Shown here piece by piece: positions 18,505 through 27,817 of a DNA stretch of 64,000 nucleotides. The stretch is taken from NCBI RefSeq assembly GCF_015689195.1, contig NZ_CP065044.1, forward strand, positions 4,092,001 through 4,156,000, written 5' to 3'. The position numbers and the translations under genes are program-made. Positions within the stretch are counted from its first letter, which is position 1. Every line of letters begins with the position of its first letter. This stretch comes from Pectobacterium aroidearum. GTDB lineage: Bacteria; Pseudomonadota; Gammaproteobacteria; Enterobacterales; Enterobacteriaceae. The notes beneath the pieces were generated by a model, which was given only the letters and a program-made list of their open reading frames with translations, was not told the DNA's origin and ran no database searches.

Positions 18505-20136
18505 TCATTCAACCAGCCGAACATAGCCGCCCTCGGTTTCGATCTGGCCGGCGATACGATCCAACCGTTGAATCAATTGATCCTCAACGCCCTCTGCGCC
18601 GAAGCCTGCACCATCGATAAAGCTCATGCGTTTTTCGCCCTCGGTACAGACCAGCAGGCCCGGCGTCGCTTCTCTGTCGAACAGGTTGCGGCCAAAGTCT
18701 TCAGGGTCGCCGGGACGAATACCGACAAAATAAAATTTGATGTTGCGCGCGCGGAAGCTGGAACACAGATCCTGGAAGCGCTGTGCGGCAAAGGAACGGG
18801 CAGGATCCGTTCCGGTCGAGCCACGAAATTCGTTACGATTGAAGTTGTAGCTGTCGGTGTCGAACCAGTTACCGATGGTGTTAGCCATCATGACGATCAC
18901 CTTTTGCCCATCACCATTGCCGTCCAGATTGAAATCCAGCGGTAGCGTCGTATCACCCCAGCCGTCTGAACCTCGCATGTTGGGTGACAGCGCCGCCCCT
19001 GCCCATGACATTGCGATCGCATAGTTGGTGTTAAAGCGTGGGGTAAACTCGGCAATACGCTGATTCAACTTGCTTTCTTCATTAGTCAGCGGCATCAATG
19101 CCGCATTCGGGCACCCTCGATCCGCGACGATAAAGCGGGTGTCTACGGCATCGGAGTTGTTATCCCACGGATAGAGATCGGGGTTAGGGCCACGCCAGGT
19201 AATCGGTGGTGCGCCGGGGCTGCCGTTTTGCGGCAAATCGTGGCGGTAGTACACGCGGAATTGCCCAACGGGCGGCTCGTCCCAGAAGAAGTTTTCTTCT
19301 CGGCCCAGCCCACGGTACATGCACAGCAAATTCGCCCGGCGATCCGGGAAACGACGATCGGCAAGGCTACTGACAACCCCGCTGGCAAACAGTGAACGCA
19401 ACTCCGGTGGGTTTAACGCACTCGGCGTAGACCAGCGACGAATGCGATTCGCGTCTTCCGCGTCATACACGTTCACCGACTGACTGTACGGCACCAGTGA
19501 GAGCCACAGGTTGTCGCGTTTACCGTCCGCGCTGCTTAGCATGCGTTCGACAAATGAGCGGCTAACGATTTTCAGCGAACGGATATCGGCATCACTCATA
19601 TCCCCCGTCACTGGCATAACAAGGGCAATTTCAGTCGGACGGTTGATGACCTCAGAAGTCGAATACACTTCCTGCTTTCTCGCCCCGAGGCTCATCAGGC
19701 TGGGTTTGGTTTCGAAAGCGACAGTGACGGTATAGGTTTTACGCGTCGCGCTGTTACGTCCTTCCGCAACGGATACATCACTCGCCACCAGTTTTTCACT
19801 TAGGGCCTTATTCATCCCCAGATTATTTTTGACGTATTCATACGCCAGTTTATTGATATCTTCCTGACTGTATTCTTCACCATTAATGGTCGCCTGATGC
19901 CCGACAGCCAGCGCAGCGGCATCCGTCGCACGTTTGATTTGCGTCGCATCACCGGTTGCCGTAGAGGTATCGACGATAAAAGCCGCCGTCACCAATAAGG
20001 CCATCGCGCCCAGCACATAAAACCCTGTGCCTGCACCCTTTTCCTGCTGAATAAAAGCAGACAGGTGTTCACGCCAGAACAGAGAGGTTCTGCTATCGTC
20101 TTTTTTTACTCTTCTGTTCTGTAAGGTTTTTTTCAT
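18505..20136 (-). CDS. tadG: TadG-like pilus assembly protein with VWA-like domain
   Basis: This 543-residue protein has a basic N-terminus, one hydrophobic segment (about 40-60) followed by the TadE/G pattern, and a large C-terminal region with a von Willebrand A-like fold. The expected MIDAS motif DxSxS reads MPVTGDMSD, so metal binding is probably lost or altered. It is the last gene of the tad set and is preceded by a 177-bp gap without a clear terminator. Tad pseudopilins TadE/F and TadG are needed for Flp pilus assembly in other species. The giant surface gene follows after 58 bp. Confidence 0.85.
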   Translation of the reverse strand: MKKTLQNRRVKKDDSRTSLFWREHLSAFIQQEKGAGTGFYVLGAMALLVTAAFIVDTSTATGDATQIKRATDAAALAVGHQATINGEEYSQEDINKLAYEYVKNNLGMNKALSEKLVASDVSVAEGRNSATRKTYTVTVAFETKPSLMSLGARKQEVYSTSEVINRPTEIALVMPVTGDMSDADIRSLKIVSRSFVERMLSSADGKRDNLWLSLVPYSQSVNVYDAEDANRIRRWSTPSALNPPELRSLFASGVVSSLADRRFPDRRANLLCMYRGLGREENFFWDEPPVGQFRVYYRHDLPQNGSPGAPPITWRGPNPDLYPWDNNSDAVDTRFIVADRGCPNAALMPLTNEESKLNQRIAEFTPRFNTNYAIAMSWAGAALSPNMRGSDGWGDTTLPLDFNLDGNGDGQKVIVMMANTIGNWFDTDSYNFNRNEFRGSTGTDPARSFAAQRFQDLCSSFRARNIKFYFVGIRPGDPEDFGRNLFDREATPGLLVCTEGEKRMSFIDGAGFGAEGVEDQLIQRLDRIAGQIETEGGYVRLVE

Positions 20137-20313
20137 TCCTTCCTATCCTGTATACCTGGATTCAGCGCGTACTCAACCCGCCCATCAAGCGGGAAAATAA
20201 AAACGACATGGCTCACACGTTATTTGTCTTAATGGTTTCGTTATTTCGGTAACGAGGCTCTCGCTACCGTTTGCGGTCTATTTGCCGCTTCTGTATTTTC
20301 TATAAAACCGTAG

Positions 20314-20964
20314 CTATTGATCTTTTTCTTCCAGACCGGCCTCTTTTCTGAGTACGTCATCCAGTTCAACCACACCGATAGCCACCCGGTTGACCGACGA
20401 GGCGTGCAGCAGTCCCCCCAGCGACAACCCGCCCAACAGGCTCACATCTTTCCCCTGACGACAGATCTCGACCACCATCATGGAGGTGTTCTTGCTGCCT
20501 TCCTTAGGATCCTTTTCTGGTAGTTCAGGGAGATACTCTTCATCCGGCAGCGTTTCACTTTCCGCACACAGCGACTCTGCTGTCCCTTTGCTTAACTGCC
20601 AGTACAGCTCGCCGGTCTGACGCACGTTGCTGATTAACAGTTGATAATTGCCTAACCCTTCCGTTGGCAGCACCGTATCGAGCAGACCTTGCAAGCCTTT
20701 CTCATCCAGCTTCTGCTGCATCGCCAGTATTGACGCGATGGCACCCGCACGCTGTTCCATACGCGTACGCTCCAGCCCGACGGTGTAGATATCCGCACAC
20801 AGCGAACCAATCGCCAACACAATCGGAAACGCCAGCGCGGTTTCTACCGCAGTAGAAGCACAACGAGAAAACCAGAAGCGGCGGAGTCCATTCAGGAAAT
20901 AACCCGTTTTCAACGAACGGCTGGTTTTCAATGAACGACCGGTTTTCAATGAACGATCAGTCAT
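20314..20964 (-). CDS. tadF: TadF-like pseudopilin
   Basis: The 216-residue protein has an N-terminal basic segment, then a TadE-like hydrophobic helix with the processing-type motif STAVETALAFPIVLA (Glu at the usual position), then a soluble domain. The ATG at 20964 is chosen, overlapping tadE by 8 bp; an upstream ATG at 20988 would lie deeper in tadE. The leader carries three near-identical 6-residue repeats (RSLKTG type), encoded by an 18-bp tandem repeat. The pseudopilin is probably matured by TadV. Confidence 0.8.
   Translation of the reverse strand: MTDRSLKTGRSLKTSRSLKTGYFLNGLRRFWFSRCASTAVETALAFPIVLAIGSLCADIYTVGLERTRMEQRAGAIASILAMQQKLDEKGLQGLLDTVLPTEGLGNYQLLISNVRQTGELYWQLSKGTAESLCAESETLPDEEYLPELPEKDPKEGSKNTSMMVVEICRQGKDVSLLGGLSLGGLLHASSVNRVAIGVVELDDVLRKEAGLEEKDQ
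20905..20957 (-). repeat. 18-bp in-frame tandem repeat in tadF leader
   Basis: Three consecutive units of the type GGTTTTCAATGAACGACC start at about 20905, 20923 and 20941. They encode RSLKTG-like hexapeptides in the cytoplasmic leader, and copy number could vary without shifting frame. Confidence 0.75.
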
Positions 20965-21517
20965 TGCGCAGTTCCGTCCCAAACACATGCTTGTACTGAT
21001 AGCGGAAGGTGTCTCCCAGCGTTAACACCTCCGGCAGTGGCGTAATAAACGCCTTTTTAATCTGCACCGTCACGGACCACACGGGGAGCGTTGTCGTCTC
21101 TTCGCCATTGGGGTTGTCCTGACTGCTATTGCCGTTCGTCAGCCCGCCAAGCTGGCTCAAATTGTCGAAGTGCAATACGCTGACGGTTAAATCATCTTCC
21201 TTGAGGTAGCCGTATCCCGCTTCAACCATCCGTGCCTTTAGGCGCGTTCCCATCTGTTCCGCGCTGTCCGACGCCAGATTGTCGAGGCGGAAAGCCTGCA
21301 CCGCTTTATCCAGCGCAGCGCTGCCAGCGGCAATCACCAGCCCGATGCGCGCCAGTTCAAACAGCATCATCACCCCGACCAGCACTACCGGCACCAGAAA
21401 CGCCACTTCCGTCGCGATCACGCCGTGCGTGCTGCGCCAGTGACGTTCATGGCGCGGCACGATTCCTTGCACGGTGCCTTCATCACGCCACGGGCCGAGA
21501 TTACGAAGCCACGCCAT
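20957..21517 (-). CDS. tadE: TadE-like pseudopilin
   Basis: The 186-residue protein has a hydrophobic segment at about 38-62 preceded by HGVIATEVAFLVPVVLV, the TadE pattern with a glutamate five residues after the conserved glycine. This fits a pseudopilin cleaved by TadV. Its start overlaps the tadD stop as TAATG and its end overlaps tadF, implying coupled translation. Confidence 0.85.
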   Translation of the reverse strand: MAWLRNLGPWRDEGTVQGIVPRHERHWRSTHGVIATEVAFLVPVVLVGVMMLFELARIGLVIAAGSAALDKAVQAFRLDNLASDSAEQMGTRLKARMVEAGYGYLKEDDLTVSVLHFDNLSQLGGLTNGNSSQDNPNGEETTTLPVWSVTVQIKKAFITPLPEVLTLGDTFRYQYKHVFGTELRND

Positions 21518-22383
21518 TACTCAGGCGAACTCAATTGCAGGCGTTGACGGCTGGACAGCAGCAGCGCTTCGCCACGGGATTTATCCTGTTGCATCTGCTG
21601 TAGACGCTGATGGAGCTCGTCAATCAAGCCATCAATACGCTGTGGCTGTGCAATGGTCGCCAACGCCGAACGTGCGTCATCCTCTCTGCCGCCAGAAAGG
21701 TAGGCCAGCGCCAGATTCAGTCTGCCGGTTGCATTACTCTCATCCACCGAGCGCAGCAGAGAAATGGCTTTATCCGCGTTGCCGCTTGCCAGCCATGAGA
21801 GCGCCAGGTTGTTGAGTGCCGCGACATCTGCCGGGTTTATCTGCAACGCTTTTTCAAACAGCTGGCGCGCTTCTGCGTGTTTACCTGAGGCATCCATCAC
21901 CACGCCCATGCCGTTAAGAGCGCCTGCATCGTTCGGCTGTGCTTTTAGCGCACAGGCAAAGTCGGCTTGCGCCATCGAATTACGTCCTAATGCCAGCTGC
22001 GCACGCCCCATTCCAAGACACACCGCCAGCGCTTCTTCCGGCGTCATTTTGTTGGTATCGCCGCCCAACGCCTGACGTGCTCGCCCGTACAGTTCCAGCG
22101 TTTGCTGCGGTGAACGCGCCAGCGCTGCGACGCTGGCATACTCCAGCATCTCTGCGCCTTTCAGCGCATCGCGGCTGTCGAGACGCGCGTACACTTCCGT
22201 CGCGGCCTCAACACGTCCCTGATCGCGCAGCAGGCGTGCCAGACGCAGGCCTTCATCTTTACTGCCTTTAATCGCCATCGAGCTGCCGCATCCCGCCAGC
22301 ACGGTGCTGACAATCAGCAGTGCCAGCATGGGCGCGCCGCGCTTAAGTTTTGCTACCAGATCGACCATCTTCGATAACTCCAT
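21517..22383 (-). CDS. tadD: TadD TPR lipoprotein
   Basis: The protein of about 288 residues has a lipoprotein signal (LLIVSTVLAGC) and several tetratricopeptide repeats, clearest at about 120-220 (ALNGMGVVMDASGKHAEARQLFEKAL). TadD proteins are thought to help secretin assembly, like other pilotin-type lipoproteins. An internal ATG at 22368 with GGAG upstream is an alternative start and gives a signal peptide of more usual length. It is followed directly by tadE. Confidence 0.86.
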   Translation of the reverse strand: MELSKMVDLVAKLKRGAPMLALLIVSTVLAGCGSSMAIKGSKDEGLRLARLLRDQGRVEAATEVYARLDSRDALKGAEMLEYASVAALARSPQQTLELYGRARQALGGDTNKMTPEEALAVCLGMGRAQLALGRNSMAQADFACALKAQPNDAGALNGMGVVMDASGKHAEARQLFEKALQINPADVAALNNLALSWLASGNADKAISLLRSVDESNATGRLNLALAYLSGGREDDARSALATIAQPQRIDGLIDELHQRLQQMQQDKSRGEALLLSSRQRLQLSSPE

Positions 22384-22458
22384 CGGTTGTCACCGCCGTG
22401 ATTTCCGGCACATACCGGGAATCGATGTTTTAAAAATCAATGTGTTGTAAATAAAATG

Positions 22459-23418
22459 CTATTGCGCCAGCAGGCGGACCACTCGCACCAATGCAGGCGA
22501 CGCCATAATGGCGATAATCGGTGGCAGAATGAGTGCCATCAGCGGCACGCTCAGCTGCGCTGGCAATTTACCCGCCTTCTCTTCCAGACTCAGAATCAGC
22601 GTCTTGCGGCTTTCATCCGCAATCGTGCGCAACGCCTGAGACAGCGGCGTACCGTAGCGCTCCGCCTGAATCAGCGTCGCCACCATACTTTCGATCTCGC
22701 TGACGCGGGTTCGCTCCGCCAGATGTTTCATCGCCAGCGTACGATCCGACAGGATCTGTAATTCGGCGGCGGTATAGTGCAGTTCATCCGCCATCTCCGG
22801 TGAAGACAGCCCCAGCTCCTTCGATACCACCTGCAACACGCGCCCGATAGGCAGACCGGCTTCGGCACAGACCACCATCAGATCCAGCGCATCCGGCACC
22901 GCTCGCGCCAGCTTTTCGCCCCGGCTTGCCGCACGCCACTTCAGCCACCACTCCGGCACCATAGAACCGACAAAGAAGCCAATCAGCCCCGCCGCAACGC
23001 CCGTCAGCCCCGCACGGTCAGCAGGCGGCAACCATCCCCACACCAGCGCGATAGCGAACAGCGCACCGGCGGCAAATTTTCCCATCACCAGCCAGCCTAC
23101 CGCTTCGTTGCGACGGATCCCGGCCAGATCCAGCAGGCGGCGCAGGTTGCGGCGATCGCGCTCCGATCCCGACAGGCGCTCGCCCTGCGTGGCAACGGGC
23201 TGCAACAGCTTCTCTAGCAGGGGAGATAATGTGGTTCCCTGGCCTCTCAGGATGTTTTCCTGAGAGGCCGCCTCTATAGAGGCGACGGGCAGATGCCCGC
23301 GCATGCGAATTTCCAACTGCTTGTATTGCTGTGTTTTATGCTGTGTACGTGCCAGGTAAATCCCGACCACCATCAGCACAAGCGCCAGCAGCAGTAAGGG
23401 ATCGTCAAAAACAGTCAT
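22459..23418 (-). CDS. tadC: TadC inner-membrane platform protein
   Basis: The 319-residue protein belongs to the type II secretion F family. It has an N-terminal membrane segment, two segments near 110-160 and one at the C-terminus, with the cytoplasmic F domain between them (about 170-290). With TadB it forms the inner-membrane platform that the TadA ATPase works on. RBS GGGAG precedes the ATG. It lies 14 bp after tadB. Confidence 0.92.
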   Translation of the reverse strand: MTVFDDPLLLLALVLMVVGIYLARTQHKTQQYKQLEIRMRGHLPVASIEAASQENILRGQGTTLSPLLEKLLQPVATQGERLSGSERDRRNLRRLLDLAGIRRNEAVGWLVMGKFAAGALFAIALVWGWLPPADRAGLTGVAAGLIGFFVGSMVPEWWLKWRAASRGEKLARAVPDALDLMVVCAEAGLPIGRVLQVVSKELGLSSPEMADELHYTAAELQILSDRTLAMKHLAERTRVSEIESMVATLIQAERYGTPLSQALRTIADESRKTLILSLEEKAGKLPAQLSVPLMALILPPIIAIMASPALVRVVRLLAQ

Positions 23419-23432
23419 GAATGGCTCTCCCT

Positions 23433-24413
23433 TTACCCTATTCGCTTAACCATCACGTGCGTGATCAACATGCCGACTGAGACGCTGCACAAAGCATAAA
23501 TCAGCACCGACGTTCCCACCGGATCAGAAAACAAGAAACTGAAATCGTCCGGCGACTTCATGTACAAATAGGCCAGACAGCCGGGGAACAGCGCCGCGAC
23601 AATCTTGGCGGATGCCCGCGCTTCCGACGTTTTGGATTGCACTTTCAACTGCAACTCGCGACGTTCACGCAGCGTGGCCGACAGACGCTCCAGCGTTTCC
23701 CCCAGTCGTCCACCCGCTTCCTGATTGATGATCAGAATCACCACGAAGAAACGGTATTCGGACATCGGCACCCGCGTAGCAGAAGCCTGAATCACCTGAC
23801 GCAGCGGAATCCCCAGCCGCAACCAGTGATCTATCGTCTTGAATTCATTCGCCAGCGGCCCGGTCAGGTGCTCAGCGACAATAGAGAAGGTGTTAGCAAC
23901 CGGGACACCAGCACGGCAGCTGCGGGTTATCGCATCAATCGCTTCCGGCAGGCTCTCACGCAGCGCTTTCAGATGTTTTTGCAACGTCGAACGGAACAGC
24001 AGCATGCCGATACTGACAAACAGCACCAGCGTAAAAATCAGCCCCATCGTGAGCGGCAGCAGGGTGCGCTGCCCCAGAATCATGCCGAGTATCAGGCTAA
24101 CCGCCGCCAGCGCAAGAGAGCGTTGAAGCAGGTTCTTTTTCCAGCCAATGAACGTCATCTGCGCCCACAGGATCGCCAGCCAACGTCCGATCACTGGGAC
24201 ACCCATCAGCGGCGTTCTGATCTCATCACGCAGGATCGAATCAGATGCCACTGCGGCAGCCGACGGGCTGACCTCGTTCAAAATCTGCTGCCAGCGTTGT
24301 TCGCGCTGCATGCGCTGCTGCCGTGATTTTCTCCAGGCGTTGACCGCCAGAAGCAGCATCAGCACGCTGCAAAACACCAGCAGCGTAATCAGGTTCAGAC
24401 GTGCGTCACTCAT
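23433..24413 (-). CDS. tadB: TadB inner-membrane platform protein
   Basis: This 326-residue F-family protein is a paralogue of TadC. Membrane segments lie near residues 10-25, 92-137 and the C-terminal end. The conserved F-domain stretch with ITRSCRAGVPVANTFSIVAEHLTGPLANEF is typical of TadB. It is encoded between tadA and tadC, the standard order. Confidence 0.92.
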   Translation of the reverse strand: MSDARLNLITLLVFCSVLMLLLAVNAWRKSRQQRMQREQRWQQILNEVSPSAAAVASDSILRDEIRTPLMGVPVIGRWLAILWAQMTFIGWKKNLLQRSLALAAVSLILGMILGQRTLLPLTMGLIFTLVLFVSIGMLLFRSTLQKHLKALRESLPEAIDAITRSCRAGVPVANTFSIVAEHLTGPLANEFKTIDHWLRLGIPLRQVIQASATRVPMSEYRFFVVILIINQEAGGRLGETLERLSATLRERRELQLKVQSKTSEARASAKIVAALFPGCLAYLYMKSPDDFSFLFSDPVGTSVLIYALCSVSVGMLITHVMVKRIG

Positions 24414-24431
24414 CAGCGTCTCCTCAACCCA

Positions 24432-25835
24432 TCACTGCGCATCAAACAGATGCGATTTGTCGCTGTAGAACTGCGGGCGCTGAATGTGCTGAACATATTC
24501 CCCCGTCAACAGCCCCTGTCCATCCATCCCCTGAATGTTGAAGCTGAACAGATCCTGAAGCTGGATCACTTCGTTCTCCATGCCACACACTTCTGTGATG
24601 GACACCACGCGGCGCATACCGTCGCGCATACGTTCGATCTGCACGATCAGGTGAACCGCGCTGGCGATCTGGCGGCGGATCGCCATCAGCGGCAGTTGCA
24701 TGTTCGCCATCATCACCATATTTTCCAGACGCTGTATCGCATCGCGCGAGGTGTTGGCGTGTACCGTACATAGCGAACCGTCGTGGCCGGTGTTCATCGC
24801 CTGCAACATGTCAAAGCTCTCGCCGCCGCGCACCTCACCCAGAATGATGCGGTCGGGCCGCATACGCAGGGCGTTACGCATCAGATCGCGCTGATCGACG
24901 CGGCCAGTACCTTCGGCGCTGACAGGACGCGTTTCCAGTCTCACCACGTGCTCCTGCTGCAATTGCAGTTCGGCGGCATCTTCGATGGTAATGATGCGAT
25001 CGGTGCTGCCGATCTTCTGCGACAGCGCATTCAGCAAGGTGGTTTTACCCGCGCCCGTTCCGCCGGAGACGATCACGTTAACGCGCGCCTGCATCGCTTT
25101 GTTCAGCACATCCGCCATCGCGTAGGACATGCAGCGGCGCTCTGCCAGCATTTCCAGCGACAGGTTGCGGCGCATAAATTTACGGATCGAGATCGTGGTG
25201 CCGTCAATCGCCAGCGGATAGGTGATGACGTTGACGCGGCTACCGTCAGGCAGACGCGCATCCACCATCGGGCTGGCTTCGTCGATACGACGCCCCACTG
25301 CGGCAGCAATACGCTGCGCGGTGTTAAATACATGTTCTTCGTCAATGAAGGTAATCGGCGACAGTTCTAGTTTGCCAAAGCGCTCGACAAACACCTGCCC
25401 CGCACCGTTAACCAGAATATCGTTGACCGTGTCATCCGACAGCAGCGGCTGGATCGGCCCGATCCCGGTCATCTCGTCCAGCATTTCGGCGGCGATGGCT
25501 TCCTCTTCCTGCCGGGAAAGCTGTAAGCGCTGCTCATCACAGATGCGGCGGATCACCGTCTCGATCTGCACCAGCAGCTTGTCACGCCCCATCATCGCCG
25601 CTTTACCCGCGTCGATCTGATCGTAGAGCTGTGCGCGGATAATCCGGCGCTGGCTGGTTCGGCTGTCAGTCTGGCGCGCGGCTGGAGCGGATCCAGACGC
25701 GGAGCTCGCCGCAGGCTGTGTACGGTTCTCCGCAGCCGGACGCGTTTTCAGTTCTGCCACATTGGCAGCAGGCGCAGGCTGAGGCGTGCTTTTTCCTGCT
25801 TCACTTTTTTGCAGGTTATTCTTGCGAATCAACAT
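24432..25835 (-). CDS. tadA: TadA/CpaF pilus assembly ATPase
   Basis: This cytoplasmic hexameric ATPase powers Flp pilus extension (and in some systems retraction). The 467-residue product has a Pro/Ala-rich linker in the first 60 residues, a Walker A motif GGTGAGKTT, an Asp-box IITIEDAAELQL, a Walker B region MRPDRIILGEVRGGE and the histidine box TGHDGSLCTVHAN. The ATG at 25835 is preferred to a TTG 15 bp upstream. It is followed by tadB after 18 bp. Confidence 0.95.
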   Translation of the reverse strand: MLIRKNNLQKSEAGKSTPQPAPAANVAELKTRPAAENRTQPAASSASGSAPAARQTDSRTSQRRIIRAQLYDQIDAGKAAMMGRDKLLVQIETVIRRICDEQRLQLSRQEEEAIAAEMLDEMTGIGPIQPLLSDDTVNDILVNGAGQVFVERFGKLELSPITFIDEEHVFNTAQRIAAAVGRRIDEASPMVDARLPDGSRVNVITYPLAIDGTTISIRKFMRRNLSLEMLAERRCMSYAMADVLNKAMQARVNVIVSGGTGAGKTTLLNALSQKIGSTDRIITIEDAAELQLQQEHVVRLETRPVSAEGTGRVDQRDLMRNALRMRPDRIILGEVRGGESFDMLQAMNTGHDGSLCTVHANTSRDAIQRLENMVMMANMQLPLMAIRRQIASAVHLIVQIERMRDGMRRVVSITEVCGMENEVIQLQDLFSFNIQGMDGQGLLTGEYVQHIQRPQFYSDKSHLFDAQ

Positions 25836-25895
25836 AATCCTGAACCCCAAAAAACAGTCTGTAACCCGTTGAAAAACGGCGAGCGCTTAACATCA

Positions 25896-27095
25896 TCAGG
25901 CACGTTTTAACCAACGCGAGAACCAGCGTTTTTCCGCCGGTCTGGCGCGTACGCCGCAGGCCAGATCGACCAACTGGCGTAATCCCTGCTGGAAAGCGGG
26001 TGCCGCAGCCAGATTCAGTGCGCCGAGCGTCAGGCTTTGCGACAGCGCGTGGCCCGCGTTCGGCAGCACGACATCAATCTTCCGGCCAGTAAATTGTTCA
26101 AACTGCTCGCGGCTTAGCGGCGCGGTCGAGGCAAAACGGCTCTGGTTATGTACCAGCAACAGGCGTTGCCCTTCGCTTTCGTCGCCGATTTCATTCAGCA
26201 CGCGCCGCACATTACGCGCATCCTGAAGCGTCAATTCCGTCACGATGATGCGCAGATCCGCGTAGGTCAGTACGTCCAGCGCCCCGGTCGGGTAACTGCT
26301 GGGCAGATCCCAGATCACCTGGTTGAACATGCGGCACAGCGCCCCGCCGAGATTCAGTACGTTATCCACGTCCACCGGGCTCAATTCACCCAGTTCCGGC
26401 TTTTGCGCCAGCAGATGCAAACGGGTATCCACACGCAGCATGGCGCGCTGGAGCAGTCGGGTATCCAGCTCCTGAGTTTCCAACACCGCCGCCAGCCCTG
26501 CATCATCGGTTTGCCCTTGCAGCAGCAGTTGATCGCCGTTACGACGATCGAAATCCACCAGCGCGACGGGCAAATGACGCTCGCCGGACAGCAGGCGGCT
26601 CAGCCCCATCGCGACGGTACTTGCCCCACTTCCGCCGCTGGCGCCGACGACCGCAATCGTCCTGCCCATGCGGGCATATTCCGGCCCGGCCTGTTGGCCT
26701 TCACATTTCGCCAGCGTTGCTGCCAGCAGATCCAGCGTGAACGGCTTGACCAGATAATCCACCACGCCAGCCTGAAGCAGCGCGCGGTACAAGCCGACAT
26801 CCTGCTCTTTGCCCGTCGCAATCACCTGGCTGGTGGGACCACAGACGCTCAGCAGCTCTTCCAGTGCCGGAAGCGGCCAGTGCGCGCCTTCCAGATCCAC
26901 CAGTAAAATACGTGGCGGAACATTCAGCTCACACCATTGACGAGCAGCCGCAATACCGCCGGACATCACCGGTACATCCGGCTGTTTCAGGCGAGTGAAA
27001 AGATCGCTGATATCGGCCACATCGCGTACGTCATTGGCGAACGCCACCAGCGGTAGCGCCAGTTCTTCACCATCGTTAGGGGTAATTTCACTCAT
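25896..27095 (-). CDS. tadZ: TadZ/CpaE localisation ATPase
   Basis: The 399-residue protein has an N-terminal receiver-like domain (about 12-130) and a C-terminal MinD/ParA-type ATPase domain. The Walker A loop reads GASGGSGAST and lacks the usual lysines, as known for atypical TadZ proteins. TadZ proteins place the Tad machine at the cell pole in other bacteria. It sits between the CpaD-like gene and tadA. Confidence 0.9.
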   Translation of the reverse strand: MSEITPNDGEELALPLVAFANDVRDVADISDLFTRLKQPDVPVMSGGIAAARQWCELNVPPRILLVDLEGAHWPLPALEELLSVCGPTSQVIATGKEQDVGLYRALLQAGVVDYLVKPFTLDLLAATLAKCEGQQAGPEYARMGRTIAVVGASGGSGASTVAMGLSRLLSGERHLPVALVDFDRRNGDQLLLQGQTDDAGLAAVLETQELDTRLLQRAMLRVDTRLHLLAQKPELGELSPVDVDNVLNLGGALCRMFNQVIWDLPSSYPTGALDVLTYADLRIIVTELTLQDARNVRRVLNEIGDESEGQRLLLVHNQSRFASTAPLSREQFEQFTGRKIDVVLPNAGHALSQSLTLGALNLAAAPAFQQGLRQLVDLACGVRARPAEKRWFSRWLKRA

Positions 27096-27109
27096 GGAAT
27101 GTCACGCCC

Positions 27110-27796
27110 TTAATCTTCTTCAAAGTTAATGTCGATGAGCTCTTTCACTTCACCTTTGTGATAGCGTTCGATGCTATTGACCGCCGCTACGCCATCCGCA
27201 TCATCCAGCGCTTTCGCCTGAATCAGATCGCGTGGTTCGGCGACCATCATCGCCAGATTGTTTTGTGTGGCGCAGCCAAGAGAACCAATGGCTTCATAAG
27301 GCTTCACCATCAACTGGTTGGGATCATTAATCGTACAGCGGGTGGTTTTGACCACCAGCGCCTCGGAGATCACTTCCAGATCGCCGTTCTGACCACTCGC
27401 CGTAGAACGGCGCATCTGTTTCACATTCTGTGGATTAGCGCCGGCATTTTTCAGCACGGTCGCCAGTCGCCCAGCCATCTGCTCACCGCTCGCACTGTGC
27501 GGAATCAGCGTGATCGTTTGTGCCGATAACCGCCCCTGATCCTTCAGCATGATATTGAGCTGCTTTAACGACTCAGGGAGGAAACCCCGCCCGTTCGGCG
27601 CAGCCAGTAACGGCACGGACACCGATGACGGCTGGACGGCGATGGGTTGCAGAGCAGGTTGGTCAAAACGCTGCATACGTACATCGTTAATCGGTTTATT
27701 CCATCCGCAGCCTGCCAGCAGAAAAACGGCGGTCAGTACCGCTGCACGCAGGGGCAGAGGACGAAACGGAGGGTGGTTGCTATTGATCGTTTTCAT
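27110..27796 (-). CDS. CpaD/RcpB-like pilus lipoprotein
   Basis: This 228-residue protein has a lipoprotein signal ending VFLLAGC and a periplasmic or outer-membrane domain with the pattern expected for CpaD (ITLIPHSASGEQMAGRLATVLKNAGANPQNV). It sits directly after the secretin gene, where rcpB or cpaD is found in other tad loci. It probably assists the secretin. RcpB and CpaD naming cannot be settled from sequence alone. Confidence 0.82.
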   Translation of the reverse strand: MKTINSNHPPFRPLPLRAAVLTAVFLLAGCGWNKPINDVRMQRFDQPALQPIAVQPSSVSVPLLAAPNGRGFLPESLKQLNIMLKDQGRLSAQTITLIPHSASGEQMAGRLATVLKNAGANPQNVKQMRRSTASGQNGDLEVISEALVVKTTRCTINDPNQLMVKPYEAIGSLGCATQNNLAMMVAEPRDLIQAKALDDADGVAAVNSIERYHKGEVKELIDINFEED

Positions 27797-27817
27797 GTGT
27801 TATTTCCCCTCGCGAAC

